Of a stretch of 64,000 bases of DNA, positions 9,065 through 17,046 are shown piece by piece. Numbering within the stretch: position 1 is the stretch's first letter; every line of letters begins with the position of its first letter. The stretch is taken from contig SYAZ01000032.1 in NCBI GenBank assembly GCA_005788815.1, positions 28,748-92,747 of the forward strand, in the 5' to 3' direction. Under the pieces are notes generated by a model. That model did not search any database and was not told where the DNA came from. It saw only the letters and a list, made by a program, of their open reading frames with translations. Origin of the DNA: Actinomycetota bacterium. GTDB lineage: Bacteria; Actinomycetota; Acidimicrobiia; Acidimicrobiales; Ilumatobacteraceae. Position numbers and translations under genes: made by a program.

Positions 9065-10090
9065 TCACTTGGTGAGCAAACCGACTTTTTGAAGCAGTTC
9101 CTGAGTTATATCGAGCGATTTCAAATCGGACAGATCGATAGATGGTGCTTCAAGCGAGTCGAGATCGGGAAGACCCTTTGCCTGCGTGGCTCCTGAGGTC
9201 AAGATGTATTCCCACGTCTTCGTGCGGAAATATTCAGCGGCAGTGTCACTCTGTAAGAACTCAACAAACTTTTGTGCGGAATTCTTGTGAGTTGCTGATG
9301 AGAGGATTCCTACACCAGCGACATTGACAAGACCTCCCGGATCAGAAGGAGCCATGTATTGGTTCTGAGCGACAACAGTATCGGCCCCTTCTGCTGCAAT
9401 CTTTTCGATTAGGTAATAGTGGTTGACTAAACCGAGACTGACTGTGCCGTCGTTGACTGCATCACGTACCGCGCCATTTTTTTCGAATGCAACAGGCTTG
9501 TTGGCGGCGAATGCAGCAAGCCATTTCTCGGCTTGTTCTTCTCCACGCAGAATTCTTAATGCAGTCACGAATGACTGCCACGAAGCATTTGTTGGTGCAA
9601 AGCCAATTTTTCCGGACCATTGACTATCGAGCAATCCGTCAATGGTGGCTGGCGGGTTAGAGGTGAGCGTCGGATTGAAGATAACAACGCGGACACGCCC
9701 CGAGACTCCTACCCATTTTCCACTTTGTGCGGAGTACTTGGTGTCAACCTTCGACAAGATGCTCGCGGGTAGTTGTGCGAGATTCGCTTCGACTGCACCA
9801 AGTGCGCCTGCGTCTTGCGAGAAGAACACATCAGCAGGGCTCGCTGAACCTTCCGTGAGAAGAAGTGATGCCATTTCTCCACTGTCCCCGTATCGAGCAT
9901 CAACAGCTATTCCGGTTTCAGTTGTGAAAGCTGCATAGAGATCTTTCACTAAGGCCTCGCTGCGACCGCTATAGACCGTGACAGATGAATCGTCGGGGGA
10001 GTCTGACGATGAACTCGCGCCACCACACGCCCCAAGAATGAACGTAGCGGCGGCGATAGCGGCGATGGAGCGGATGAGGATTTTCTTCAT
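9065..10090 (-). CDS. fbpA: ferric iron ABC transporter, substrate-binding lipoprotein (FbpA-like)
   Basis: Extracytoplasmic Fe(III)-binding protein of 341 residues with a lipoprotein signal peptide (lipobox ILGAC, Cys22). The mature start VTVYSGRSEALVKDLYAAF and the segment ADVFFSQDAGALGAVEA are characteristic of the FbpA/FutA class of iron-binding proteins. NHYYLIEKIAAEG carries the paired tyrosines that usually ligate iron. It is first in the operon, and two DtxR-type palindromes at 10109-10146 cover its probable promoter, which suggests repression when metal is plentiful. Confidence 0.88.
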   Translation of the reverse strand: MKKILIRSIAAIAAATFILGACGGASSSSDSPDDSSVTVYSGRSEALVKDLYAAFTTETGIAVDARYGDSGEMASLLLTEGSASPADVFFSQDAGALGAVEANLAQLPASILSKVDTKYSAQSGKWVGVSGRVRVVIFNPTLTSNPPATIDGLLDSQWSGKIGFAPTNASWQSFVTALRILRGEEQAEKWLAAFAANKPVAFEKNGAVRDAVNDGTVSLGLVNHYYLIEKIAAEGADTVVAQNQYMAPSDPGGLVNVAGVGILSSATHKNSAQKFVEFLQSDTAAEYFRTKTWEYILTSGATQAKGLPDLDSLEAPSIDLSDLKSLDITQELLQKVGLLTK

Positions 10091-10108
10091 GTCAGTCTTT
10101 CTGAGGAG

Positions 10109-10146
10109 TTAGGTATACCTTACAAATGAATGATAGGTGTACCTAA
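10109..10146. promoter_or_regulatory. tandem DtxR/IdeR-type metal boxes between fbpA and ilvD
   Basis: Two 14-bp imperfect palindromes, TTAGGTATACCTTA (10109-10122) and ATAGGTGTACCTAA (10133-10146), have centres 24 bp apart. On the minus strand the first contains a TATACC that could be the fbpA -10 and the second falls near the -35, so binding would block fbpA transcription. The half-site TTAGGT is the core of actinobacterial DtxR/IdeR boxes. The DtxR-family protein at 54692-55354 is the obvious candidate regulator; that link is inference. Confidence 0.65.
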
Positions 10147-10194
10147 CACAAAGGGCAACACGTGCTTTCTAGGAAGCAAGAGAGGCTGTCAGAG

Positions 10195-10200
10195 TACCGT
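10195..10200 (+). promoter_or_regulatory. candidate -10 element for ilvD
   Basis: TACCGT ends 6 nt before the ATG at 10207. This supports that ATG over the upstream in-frame GTG at 10162. Confidence 0.4.
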
Positions 10201-10206
10201 TGGACT

Positions 10207-11919
10207 ATGTCACAACACGCAGACGGCACCCCTATCGACATCAAACCTCGCAGTCGCGACGTTACAGATGGCATTCAAAAGGCAGCCGCTCGCGCCATGC
10301 TGCGCGCAGTGGGCTTAGGTGATGACGATTGGGTCAAGCCACAGATAGGTATCGCTTCGGCGTGGAATGAAGTGACGCCATGCAACATGTCATTGCGTCG
10401 ACTCAGTGAATACGCAAAAGCAGGAGTGCGCGAAGCAGGCGGAGTTCCACTCGAATTTGGAACCATCACCGTTTCCGATGGCATCAGCATGGGCCATGAA
10501 GGAATGCGCGCATCGCTTGTTTCGCGTGAAGTCATTACAGACAGTGTCGAAACTGTTGTGCACGGCGAACGCTTCGATGGTTTTGTCGGATTAGCAGGAT
10601 GCGACAAAAGCATCCCTGCAATGTTGATGGCGGCTGCACGTCTGAACTTGGCAAGTGTGTTTGTCTACAACGGATCCACCATGCCGGGTGTCTATAAAGG
10701 CAACAACATCGACATCACCACAGTGTTTGAAGCTGTGGGTGCTTGTGCTGCTGGCACCATCACTGAAGATGAACTCAAAGACATTGAGAAGGCAGCGTGC
10801 CCTGGTGAAGGCGCATGCGGTGGCATGTTTACTGCAAACACAATGTCATCTATCGCCGAAGCGATGGGTATGAGTCTTCCCGGAAGCGCATCGGCACCTG
10901 CAATTGACACAAGCCGCGAAGGTGATGCACAACGTGCGGGCGCAGCGGTTGTGAATATGTTGCGCTTAGGTATTCGCCCTCGCGACATCATGACAAAGAA
11001 GGCATTCGAAAATGCCATCGCTGTTACGAATGCATTTGGCGGAAGCACTAATGCCGTCTTGCATCTTCTTGCAATCGCAAACGAAGCAGGCGTTGCGCTC
11101 GATCTTGACGACTTCAACAGAATCGCCGACAAAGTTCCACACATCGCAGACACAAAGCCAGGTGGAAAGTTCCATATGTCTGACATTCACCGCGTTGGTG
11201 GAGTGCCTGTACTCATGAAGCATTTGCTTGACGCCGGCTTATTGCACGGTGATGTCATGACCTGCACGGGCAAGACAATGGCTGAGAACTTGGCCGAGAT
11301 TAATCCGCCTGCACCAGACGGCATCGTGATTCATCCGTTGAGTGATCCCATCCATACAGAAGGTGGTATCAACATTCTCACCGGCTCACTTGCGCCGAAA
11401 GGTTCAGTTGTAAAAGTTGCTGGCCTTAGCAAAGAGCAAATGCAATTTGAAGGACCCGCACGAGTGTTTGACGGCGAAGACGGCGCGATGAATGCAATCA
11501 TGACTGGCGCAATTAATCATGGTGATGTCATCGTGATTCGATACGAAGGCCCGAAGGGTGGCCCAGGTATGCGCGAGATGCTCGCCATTACTGGCGCATT
11601 GAAAGGTGCTGGTTTCGGTTCAACAGTTGCACTGATTACAGATGGTCGGTTCTCTGGTGGTACGTGGGGATTCTGTATCGGACACGTTGCGCCTGAAGCA
11701 ACCGACGGTGGCCCCATTGCATTTGTGCGCGAAGGCGACATCATTCGTATTGATGTGCCAACAAAGGCACTCGATCTACTCGTGAGCGAAAAAGAATTGA
11801 AGAAGCGTCGCAAGGGATGGGTGCCAAACCCGCCGCGTTACACAACAGGCGTTTTGGCCAAGTTTGCCAAGCTCGTGCAGGGTGCCGAGACCGGCGCCAT
11901 CACCAATCCCACGCACTAA
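10207..11919 (+). CDS. ilvD: dihydroxy-acid dehydratase
   Basis: Fe-S enzyme (570 residues) that dehydrates 2,3-dihydroxy-isovalerate and 2,3-dihydroxy-3-methylvalerate in valine, isoleucine and leucine synthesis. Cluster-ligand cysteines lie in [12 protein letters not shown] and [16 protein letters not shown], and the C-terminal [16 protein letters not shown] is typical. The N-terminal [10 protein letters not shown] region begins at the ATG at 10207; an upstream GTG at 10162 would add 15 unconserved-looking residues. It is transcribed divergently from the iron operon, and the metal boxes lie 61-98 bp upstream, so metal could also influence this Fe-S enzyme. Confidence 0.96.
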   Translation: MSQHADGTPIDIKPRSRDVTDGIQKAAARAMLRAVGLGDDDWVKPQIGIASAWNEVTPCNMSLRRLSEYAKAGVREAGGVPLEFGTITVSDGISMGHEGMRASLVSREVITDSVETVVHGERFDGFVGLAGCDKSIPAMLMAAARLNLASVFVYNGSTMPGVYKGNNIDITTVFEAVGACAAGTITEDELKDIEKAACPGEGACGGMFTANTMSSIAEAMGMSLPGSASAPAIDTSREGDAQRAGAAVVNMLRLGIRPRDIMTKKAFENAIAVTNAFGGSTNAVLHLLAIANEAGVALDLDDFNRIADKVPHIADTKPGGKFHMSDIHRVGGVPVLMKHLLDAGLLHGDVMTCTGKTMAENLAEINPPAPDGIVIHPLSDPIHTEGGINILTGSLAPKGSVVKVAGLSKEQMQFEGPARVFDGEDGAMNAIMTGAINHGDVIVIRYEGPKGGPGMREMLAITGALKGAGFGSTVALITDGRFSGGTWGFCIGHVAPEATDGGPIAFVREGDIIRIDVPTKALDLLVSEKELKKRRKGWVPNPPRYTTGVLAKFAKLVQGAETGAITNPTH

Positions 11920-11991
11920 ATAGCCTGGGAAAGCCTGACGCCATAAGGGCCATATTGGGTGACACACCCTCTTGGCATTATGCAAATCCTC

Positions 11992-12318
11992 ATGGCAGAA
12001 ACTTCCCTAAGTAGCGAGGTCGTATCCCTCGCACGTGACATCAACCGTCACCTCACAGACCTTCTTGGTCCTTGTCCTATCCGTAATGCTGAAGCATGGG
12101 TCGTTGTCAATATCAACGACGAAGGACAACCGTCCTTTTCTTTTGCCGCCGCCACAACTCACGAGGCCGAAGCAATGTTGCGTGCCGTTCGTGAAGCATG
12201 TGAGGTCAAGGCGAAGCGCGAGCTGCAAGCTGGTGCTCGCTACAACCCAAACGGCATTGGCATCAACTTTCGTGAGCACCAACGTGCAGAATTCCACGTT
12301 CCGGCGGCTCATCCTTGA
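11992..12318 (+). CDS. hypothetical protein (about 108 aa)
   Basis: Small soluble protein that I do not recognise. It contains a helical start (SSEVVSLARDINRHLTDLLG), then WVVVNINDEGQPSFSFAAATTHEAEAMLRAVREACEVKAKRELQAG, and ends in FREHQRAEFHVPAAHP. In-frame starts exist at 11959 (GTG), 11980 and 11992 (both ATG); I prefer 11992. Its TGA overlaps the TTG start of the next gene, which suggests that the two are co-translated. Confidence 0.6.
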   Translation: MAETSLSSEVVSLARDINRHLTDLLGPCPIRNAEAWVVVNINDEGQPSFSFAAATTHEAEAMLRAVREACEVKAKRELQAGARYNPNGIGINFREHQRAEFHVPAAHP

Positions 12319-13475
12319 GCACAACTCCTTCTTCTTTCACTTTTGAAATCGATGAAGCAGAATTGCGTGATGTCAATAGTTGGGCAGGTCGTTATGCACC
12401 CGTACCCGCTGCAGATTTCACCATTCAATTGTCGTTTCTACCTGGCAAGCATCGTTGGTTAGCCCGCGAAGCAAACGTCACGGCGTGGTGGGATCCGCTT
12501 CCAAGTCGCGGGCCTTCAGAAGGCGTTCTCGCTATCCCATTGTTCTTTCTCAATAATGCTGCAGAACTGTTTTCTGGAAGTGGAGTTGTCACCTTTCATA
12601 TAGATATTGAAAACAAACTGCTGGTTGCTCGCGCCGGCTCCACCGAAATGGGTGTTGACCTTCCCGATCTTCCCGTAGCTCCGTATTCACTCGATTTCGA
12701 ATCTGATCGTCACATTGTTGTGTCCGCAGGAGACCTTGCTCATATGGGATTTGTGATGATGACCATGCCAGTCGATCTTTCAGACAACGAGATGGAGTTT
12801 CCTTTTCCTTTTACATCGATAAAAGTTGAAAAGACATCGCTTCGTGCCACACGTGACTGGCGTTCGTTTGGTGGACCACGTCTTACCGTTGGCGTTCCGG
12901 CACGCTCAGATTTTGAGGGACTCGTCTCATTTTTCTCCGAGGTATTAGGCCGTGAGTTTTTCTGGGCCGATATCGAGGGTGGAGAAACCGATGTTTCGAT
13001 TGCTTTTTCGTCGGTGACACCAAACATTGCAATGCTCACATGCGCCAATTGGGGTCTACGTATCGAACTGGGTTACGAGCAGGTTTTTCGCTATCGCAAG
13101 GAACTCGAAGCAGCCTTGGGTCACGCCGGCTACGACGTCACCCGTGATACACGTATTGGCTGGGATGCAGAAGTGCACTTCACCTACAAAGAGCAAGCTG
13201 TCACGGCCTGCATCGTTCCTGGTGAAACGGTTCATCACACCATGATTCGCTTGTCCACGCTTGTCATGCCAGATGCTCCGTGGAACTTAGACGTTGCAAA
13301 CGAAGTCAACGCGTGGAACAACCAGTGGAAATACGGCAAGTTAGTTTTGCAAGAAAACGACCTCTATGCGTTAAGTGATTTTCCCGCCGCAGAAATTGAA
13401 CATCTGCCAACTTTGGTGTCAGACATTGTGAGTACAACACAACGTGTGCGCGACGTGATCGGTGTATTCCGCTAA
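12315..13475 (+). CDS. conserved hypothetical protein, YbjN-like C-terminal half
   Basis: 386-residue cytosolic protein without signal peptide or membrane helices. The C-terminal part (about 255-385), with LRIELGYEQVFRYRKELEAAL, MIRLSTLVMPDAPW, VANEVNAWNNQWKYGKLVL and LPTLVSDIVSTTQRV, resembles YbjN / type III-chaperone-like folds; this is a pattern match by eye. The N-terminal part is unrecognised. The likely start is TTG at 12315 in a TTGA overlap with the gene before. No catalytic motif is visible. Confidence 0.6.
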   Translation: MSTTPSSFTFEIDEAELRDVNSWAGRYAPVPAADFTIQLSFLPGKHRWLAREANVTAWWDPLPSRGPSEGVLAIPLFFLNNAAELFSGSGVVTFHIDIENKLLVARAGSTEMGVDLPDLPVAPYSLDFESDRHIVVSAGDLAHMGFVMMTMPVDLSDNEMEFPFPFTSIKVEKTSLRATRDWRSFGGPRLTVGVPARSDFEGLVSFFSEVLGREFFWADIEGGETDVSIAFSSVTPNIAMLTCANWGLRIELGYEQVFRYRKELEAALGHAGYDVTRDTRIGWDAEVHFTYKEQAVTACIVPGETVHHTMIRLSTLVMPDAPWNLDVANEVNAWNNQWKYGKLVLQENDLYALSDFPAAEIEHLPTLVSDIVSTTQRVRDVIGVFR

Positions 13476-13483
13476 CTGATTGG

Positions 13484-13503
13484 GTACTGCTACTTAGCAG
13501 TAC
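13484..13503. terminator. short inverted repeat between convergent genes
   Basis: GTACTGC and GCAGTAC form a perfect 7-bp stem with a 6-nt loop, positioned between two convergent gene ends and covering the stop codon of the minus-strand gene. It has no T-run, so a terminator role is only possible. Confidence 0.3.
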
Positions 13504-13843
13504 GACGAGCCAGCACTGCACGCCAGCCGAGCATGGTGGCGCCCAAAAATATGGTGGCAACAATGATGAATGCTGGCGCTGTCCCGCGATCAAATACGTA
13601 ATTGCGCAAGACCATTCCCATCACAATGGTGTATCCCCACACCACATATTTGTTCGGTTCTGCGGGAGTGCGTTGCATGAGTGGCGACACATGGGCAATA
13701 AACACTGCAATCCAAAATGGCGCTGCCACGTAAAGCACTCCACTAATGCCAGTGTCGGTGTCGTGATTACGAGTACCAATAACAATCAACAGTAAGACGC
13801 ACAGAGCGTCTAAGAGAAAGGCTCGAATTGCAGAGCGTTTCAT
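13490..13843 (-). CDS. DUF3054 family membrane protein
   Basis: 117 residues with about four transmembrane segments. The N-terminal LLDALCVLLLIVIGTRNHDTD, with a basic/His-Asp loop after the first helix, and the later GYTIVMGMVLRNYVFDRGTAPAFIIVATIF resemble DUF3054 proteins, which are common in Actinobacteria and of unknown function. The gene starts 3 bases after the stop of the inositol-phosphate synthase gene, so both are probably on one transcript. Confidence 0.7.
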   Translation of the reverse strand: MKRSAIRAFLLDALCVLLLIVIGTRNHDTDTGISGVLYVAAPFWIAVFIAHVSPLMQRTPAEPNKYVVWGYTIVMGMVLRNYVFDRGTAPAFIIVATIFLGATMLGWRAVLARRTAK

Positions 13844-13846
13844 GAG

Positions 13847-15172
13847 TTAATCGACGTCGTCGTAGTATTCGCGGCCAAGATGCGTGATCTGGTCTTCGTT
13901 CATCAACCAACGCAAGGTGTTGTGCAGTTTTTCAAGCTGTACAAACAAATCGTGTTCGGCATGAAGGCCAGGTGCAACTTGTGGGCTCTTGTAATAGAAC
14001 GACAACCATTCCTGGATGCCACCAAGGCCTGCGCGCTGTGCAAGGTCTGAATACAAAATGAGGTCGAGTGCAAGTGGGGCAGCAAGGATGCTGTCACGAC
14101 AGAGGAAGTCGACCTTGATCTGCATGGGGTAACCCATCCAGCCGAAGATGTCGATGTTGTCCCAGCCTTCTTTGTTGTCGCCACGTGGTGGGTAGTAGTT
14201 GATACTGACCTTGTGAAAGACATTTCCATACAGATCTGGGTTGTTGCTTGGGTCAAGAATGTCTTCCAGCACACCAAGCTTTGATTCTTCTTTTGTCTTG
14301 AAGTTTTCAGGAGCATCTAGAACTTCGCCGTCACGGTTACCCAAGATGTTTGTGCTGTACCAACCAGCAAGACCAAGCTGACGAGCCTTCAACATTGGTG
14401 CAAGCACTGTTTTCATCAGTGTCTGACCGGTCTTGAAGTCTTTACCGGAAATCGCAACGTTGGTGTCCGTAGCAAGTTGACGAAGGAATGGCATGTCAAC
14501 AGCAAGGTTTGGTGAACCGTTCGCGAAAGGAACGCGCTCAAGAATTGCTGCGTATGCGTACAACATTGATGGCGCGATGGCGTCGTCGTTTGCGTCGATT
14601 GCTTTTTCAAATGCTTCGATGCTTGCGTGCTGTGGTCCCGGCTCGATGTAGATCTCGGTACTTGCGCACCAGATCATGACAAGGCGATCAACCTTCTTCT
14701 CATCGCGGAAGCGGTTGATGTCGGCACGAATGCCATTCAACATTTCTCGCTTGCCACTAACAGCCATGATGTGTTCACCATCAAGGTTGCGAGCGTACTT
14801 GCGTTCGAACGCTGCTTTCATTGGGCGAATATCGCGCAATACATCAGAGATTGCTTCGATGTGCTTGCCCTGTTCCAAAACACCTGCGCGTGACGCTGCA
14901 ACATATGCATCGTCGGGGAATACGTCCCACGCTCCCCAGACAATGTCTTCAAGGCGTGCGAGCGGAACAAAGTCCTGCACCAGTGGGTTGCGCTTTTCGG
15001 TGCGCTTCCCGAGGCGGATGGTGCCCATCTGGGTCATGGAGCCAATGGGCTTGCCTTGGCCACGCTTGGCCAATTCGACGCCAGCGATGAGAGTGGAAGC
15101 CACTGCGCCGAGGCCAACGGTGAGAACACCGAGCTTTCCTTCAGCAGGGGCGATAGTACGGGGTTCAGACAT
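13847..15172 (-). CDS. ino1: inositol-3-phosphate synthase
   Basis: NAD-dependent enzyme that isomerises glucose 6-phosphate to 1L-myo-inositol 1-phosphate, the precursor of phosphatidylinositol and, in Actinobacteria, mycothiol. The 441-residue protein begins with a Rossmann dinucleotide motif (LTVGLGAVASTLIAG) and contains WGAWDVFPDDAY, ISGKDFKTGQT (the conserved GxDxKTGQT-type site) and a C-terminal PLALDLILYSDLAQRAGLGG. This is the longer form of the family. A mycothiol-type protein at 31429-32094 fits the same physiology. Confidence 0.92.
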   Translation of the reverse strand: MSEPRTIAPAEGKLGVLTVGLGAVASTLIAGVELAKRGQGKPIGSMTQMGTIRLGKRTEKRNPLVQDFVPLARLEDIVWGAWDVFPDDAYVAASRAGVLEQGKHIEAISDVLRDIRPMKAAFERKYARNLDGEHIMAVSGKREMLNGIRADINRFRDEKKVDRLVMIWCASTEIYIEPGPQHASIEAFEKAIDANDDAIAPSMLYAYAAILERVPFANGSPNLAVDMPFLRQLATDTNVAISGKDFKTGQTLMKTVLAPMLKARQLGLAGWYSTNILGNRDGEVLDAPENFKTKEESKLGVLEDILDPSNNPDLYGNVFHKVSINYYPPRGDNKEGWDNIDIFGWMGYPMQIKVDFLCRDSILAAPLALDLILYSDLAQRAGLGGIQEWLSFYYKSPQVAPGLHAEHDLFVQLEKLHNTLRWLMNEDQITHLGREYYDDVD

Positions 15173-15179
15173 GGCATTC

Positions 15180-15185
15180 AGGCTA
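15180..15185 (-). promoter_or_regulatory. candidate -10 element for the inositol-phosphate synthase gene
   Basis: Reading the minus strand, TAGCCT is followed by 7 nt and then the ATG at 15172. Confidence 0.4.
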
Positions 15186-15252
15186 GGCGAACCGAGACAC
15201 TGTGCCTTGCTTTGCCTACGGTTGCCGTTGCCCCGTATGGCTTTATACGCAG

Positions 15253-16173
15253 TTAGACAGGGTTGGCGGCAATAAATGCATTCACTACTGCAGCGAACTC
15301 TTCGCCCTTGTCTTCCTGCAAGAAGTGGCCACCGCCAGTAATGATGGTGTGTGCCTGCCCTTTGGCTCCAGGAACTTCAAGCTGGAATGTCTTATGTCCG
15401 CCTTGTGTGATGGGGTCTCCGTCGGTAAAAGCCGTGAGTAATGGCTTGTTCCATGCGCGCAGTACTGCCCATGCCTCTGCATTGGCAATGTTTGAGGGGT
15501 GGTCGACGCCGTCTGGGTAGAGGGTGGGAAAGATGCGCGCGGCTGACTTGTATGTCTCGTCGGGAAATGGGGCGTTGTAGGCAGCAATAACGTCGGGGGC
15601 CAATTCAGTTTTTGATCCACCACTCATCATCTTTCCAACATCAAAGACAGGAACTTCTTGCGAGAATTTCTGCCACGCACGAAATGCTGCAGATGGTTCA
15701 CGTGTAGCGAGTGGCAAACCAGTGTTTGCAACAACAATGCGATCGAAACGATTGACGTTGGCGGTGACAAGACGCAGACCAATAAGACCGCCCCAGTCTT
15801 GACCAACAAACGTCATTCCGGTGAAGTCATTTTTGTTGAGCCATTCGTTCATCCACGCAACATGACGTTCGTATGTGTAGTCAGTTGTTTGCAACGGCTT
15901 ATCGCTGCGACCAAATCCAATGAGGTCTGGTGCAATCACACGATGACCAGCTGCGATGTGAAGAGCCATCATCTTGCGATATAGGAATGACCAACTTGGC
16001 TCACCATGCATGAGCAACACAGTTGTCTTTGCATCTTTCGGTCCGCCTTCATAGTGCGCAACGCGCAATGTGTCCGAGGTTCCGTCACCGGCGGAAACAT
16101 CTGTGTACTGAGGTTCGTGTGGCCAGTCAGGGAGATTGTTGAATCGGTCATCGGGCGTGCGTGCAAATTTCAT
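15253..16173 (-). CDS. haloalkane dehalogenase-like alpha/beta hydrolase (HLD-I type)
   Basis: About 306 residues, aligning by eye along its length with DhlA-type haloalkane dehalogenases, which hydrolyse carbon-halogen bonds. The N-terminal RTPDDRFNNLPDWP, the oxyanion motif HGEPSWSFLYRKM, the nucleophile VGQDWGG (Asp126, with the halide-binding Trp127 next to it), a cap-domain Trp (AFRAW, Trp167) and a final GGGHFLQED His are all present. This combination separates it from epoxide hydrolases, though the real substrate is unknown. I prefer the ATG at 16173 (MKFARTPDD) over the in-frame start at 16197. Confidence 0.8.
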   Translation of the reverse strand: MKFARTPDDRFNNLPDWPHEPQYTDVSAGDGTSDTLRVAHYEGGPKDAKTTVLLMHGEPSWSFLYRKMMALHIAAGHRVIAPDLIGFGRSDKPLQTTDYTYERHVAWMNEWLNKNDFTGMTFVGQDWGGLIGLRLVTANVNRFDRIVVANTGLPLATREPSAAFRAWQKFSQEVPVFDVGKMMSGGSKTELAPDVIAAYNAPFPDETYKSAARIFPTLYPDGVDHPSNIANAEAWAVLRAWNKPLLTAFTDGDPITQGGHKTFQLEVPGAKGQAHTIITGGGHFLQEDKGEEFAAVVNAFIAANPV

Positions 16174-16270
16174 GGGGGCCTTTCGTCGCTTGTTCACACG
16201 CTAAACCCTGGTGGCTTACGATGTATCGAGCAGGTTCTATTCGCTTGCTTGTTATTTGTAGGGGGACTCA

Positions 16271-16576
16271 ATGTCTGATCCATTTTCCACACCACCGCCA
16301 CTTCCATCTGGAGGTAACTCCAAGGACAAGATTGCCGCTGGGTTATTAGCTATTTTCTTGGGCTCAATCGGGGTCCATAAGTTTTATCTTGGTGGTAAGC
16401 AACAAAAGACTGCAGGGATAATCATGCTTGTGATTTCCATTGTTGGATTTTGCATCTTCTTCATTGGACCAATCATCATGGGAATCATTGCCCTTATTGA
16501 AGGAATTATGTATCTCACCAAAGACGACGCTGAGTTTCAAGCAACATACGTTGTTGGAGATAAGGCGTGGCTCTAG
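16271..16576 (+). CDS. TM2 domain-containing membrane protein
   Basis: 101 residues: a Pro/Ser-rich cytoplasmic N-terminus (DPFSTPPPLPSGG) followed by the TM2 domain. This comprises two hydrophobic helices around the conserved GSIGVHKFYLGGKQQKTAGI loop, and GIIALIEGIMYLTK at the end. A clear Shine-Dalgarno sequence (AGGGGGA) precedes the ATG. TM2 proteins have no fixed biochemical function. The coding end overlaps the following DUF2752 gene by 10 bases. Confidence 0.9.
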   Translation: MSDPFSTPPPLPSGGNSKDKIAAGLLAIFLGSIGVHKFYLGGKQQKTAGIIMLVISIVGFCIFFIGPIIMGIIALIEGIMYLTKDDAEFQATYVVGDKAWL

Positions 16577-16890
16577 CCAAAATTGATGCGCGATTGCTGG
16601 GGTTGGCCGGAGTCGTTCTGGCCAGCCCTGTCACGCAAAGGGTGGCCAACTACCTCAACCATCAGCCAAGCCTGTGCCCGCTGCAGCGCTTCACGGGCAC
16701 GGCTTGCCCGAGTTGTGGAGGCACACGCGCTGGTCTCTATGTGCTGTCAGGGGACCTTGTCTCGGCCATCAAACTCAATGCCGGCGTCACCATCTTTCTC
16801 TTGGTCTTGGGGGCTCTCGTGGCCACTGGGCATGTGGTGCCCGCCCAGGTTTTGGGGGTTGCGAACCCGTATGAACGGGTGGCAGACTAA
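16567..16890 (+). CDS. DUF2752 membrane protein
   Basis: 107 residues with two hydrophobic helices and the DUF2752 hallmark CPSCGGTRAGLYVLSGD around residues 48-64, preceded by a Cys-Pro (LCPLQRFTGTACP). The start is GTG, inside the end of the TM2 gene; TM2 and DUF2752 genes are frequent neighbours. The function is unknown. The 3' end lies only 5 bases before the ilv leader peptide, so read-through into the ilv attenuator region is possible. Confidence 0.85.
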   Translation: MALAKIDARLLGLAGVVLASPVTQRVANYLNHQPSLCPLQRFTGTACPSCGGTRAGLYVLSGDLVSAIKLNAGVTIFLLVLGALVATGHVVPAQVLGVANPYERVAD

Positions 16891-16895
16891 ATCCA

Positions 16896-16943
16896 ATGAC
16901 AACGGAGTTCACCACCTCAGTACTCGTCGTAGTAGTTCTGTAG
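16896..16943 (+). CDS. ilvBNC leader peptide (15 aa, Val/Leu-rich)
   Basis: The short frame reads MTTEFTTSVLVVVVL and then TAG. The last seven residues are all valine or leucine, encoded by GTA CTC GTC GTA GTA GTT CTG. It is followed at once by a stem-loop (16942-16969) and a Rho-independent terminator (16971-16996), and the ilvB start is 50 bases further on. This is the classic layout of ribosome-mediated attenuation sensing branched-chain aminoacyl-tRNA, known for ilvBNC of Corynebacterium glutamicum. It is too short for routine gene callers. Confidence 0.82.
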   Translation: MTTEFTTSVLVVVVL

Positions 16944-16969
16944 CGCGTCGGCACCATGCCGAACGCGCT
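16942..16969 (+). promoter_or_regulatory. pause-type hairpin of the ilv attenuator
   Basis: AGCGCGT-CGGC and GCCG-A-ACGCGCT form an 11-bp stem with one bulge and a 5-nt loop. It begins inside the leader-peptide stop codon, so a ribosome stalled on the Val/Leu codons would cover its 5' arm. Confidence 0.65.
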
Positions 16970-16970
16970 G

Positions 16971-16996
16971 AAAACCACCCTTCCGGGTGGTTTTTT
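16971..16996 (+). terminator. intrinsic terminator of the ilv attenuator
   Basis: AAAACCACCC, loop TTCC, then GGGTGGTTTTTT: a 7-bp GC-rich stem extended by A-T pairs and followed by a T6 run, 50 bases upstream of ilvB. It could also end the TM2-DUF2752 transcript. Confidence 0.85.
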
Positions 16997-17046
16997 CATT
17001 TCTCGCCACACTTGTAGTTATCGCAATCACAATTAGGAGACATTAG

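Noticed and set aside
14676-15275. 199-codon plus-strand frame opposite the inositol-phosphate synthase gene
   Set aside because: Composition is Arg/Ser/Pro-rich and matches no family, while the minus strand codes a clear enzyme.
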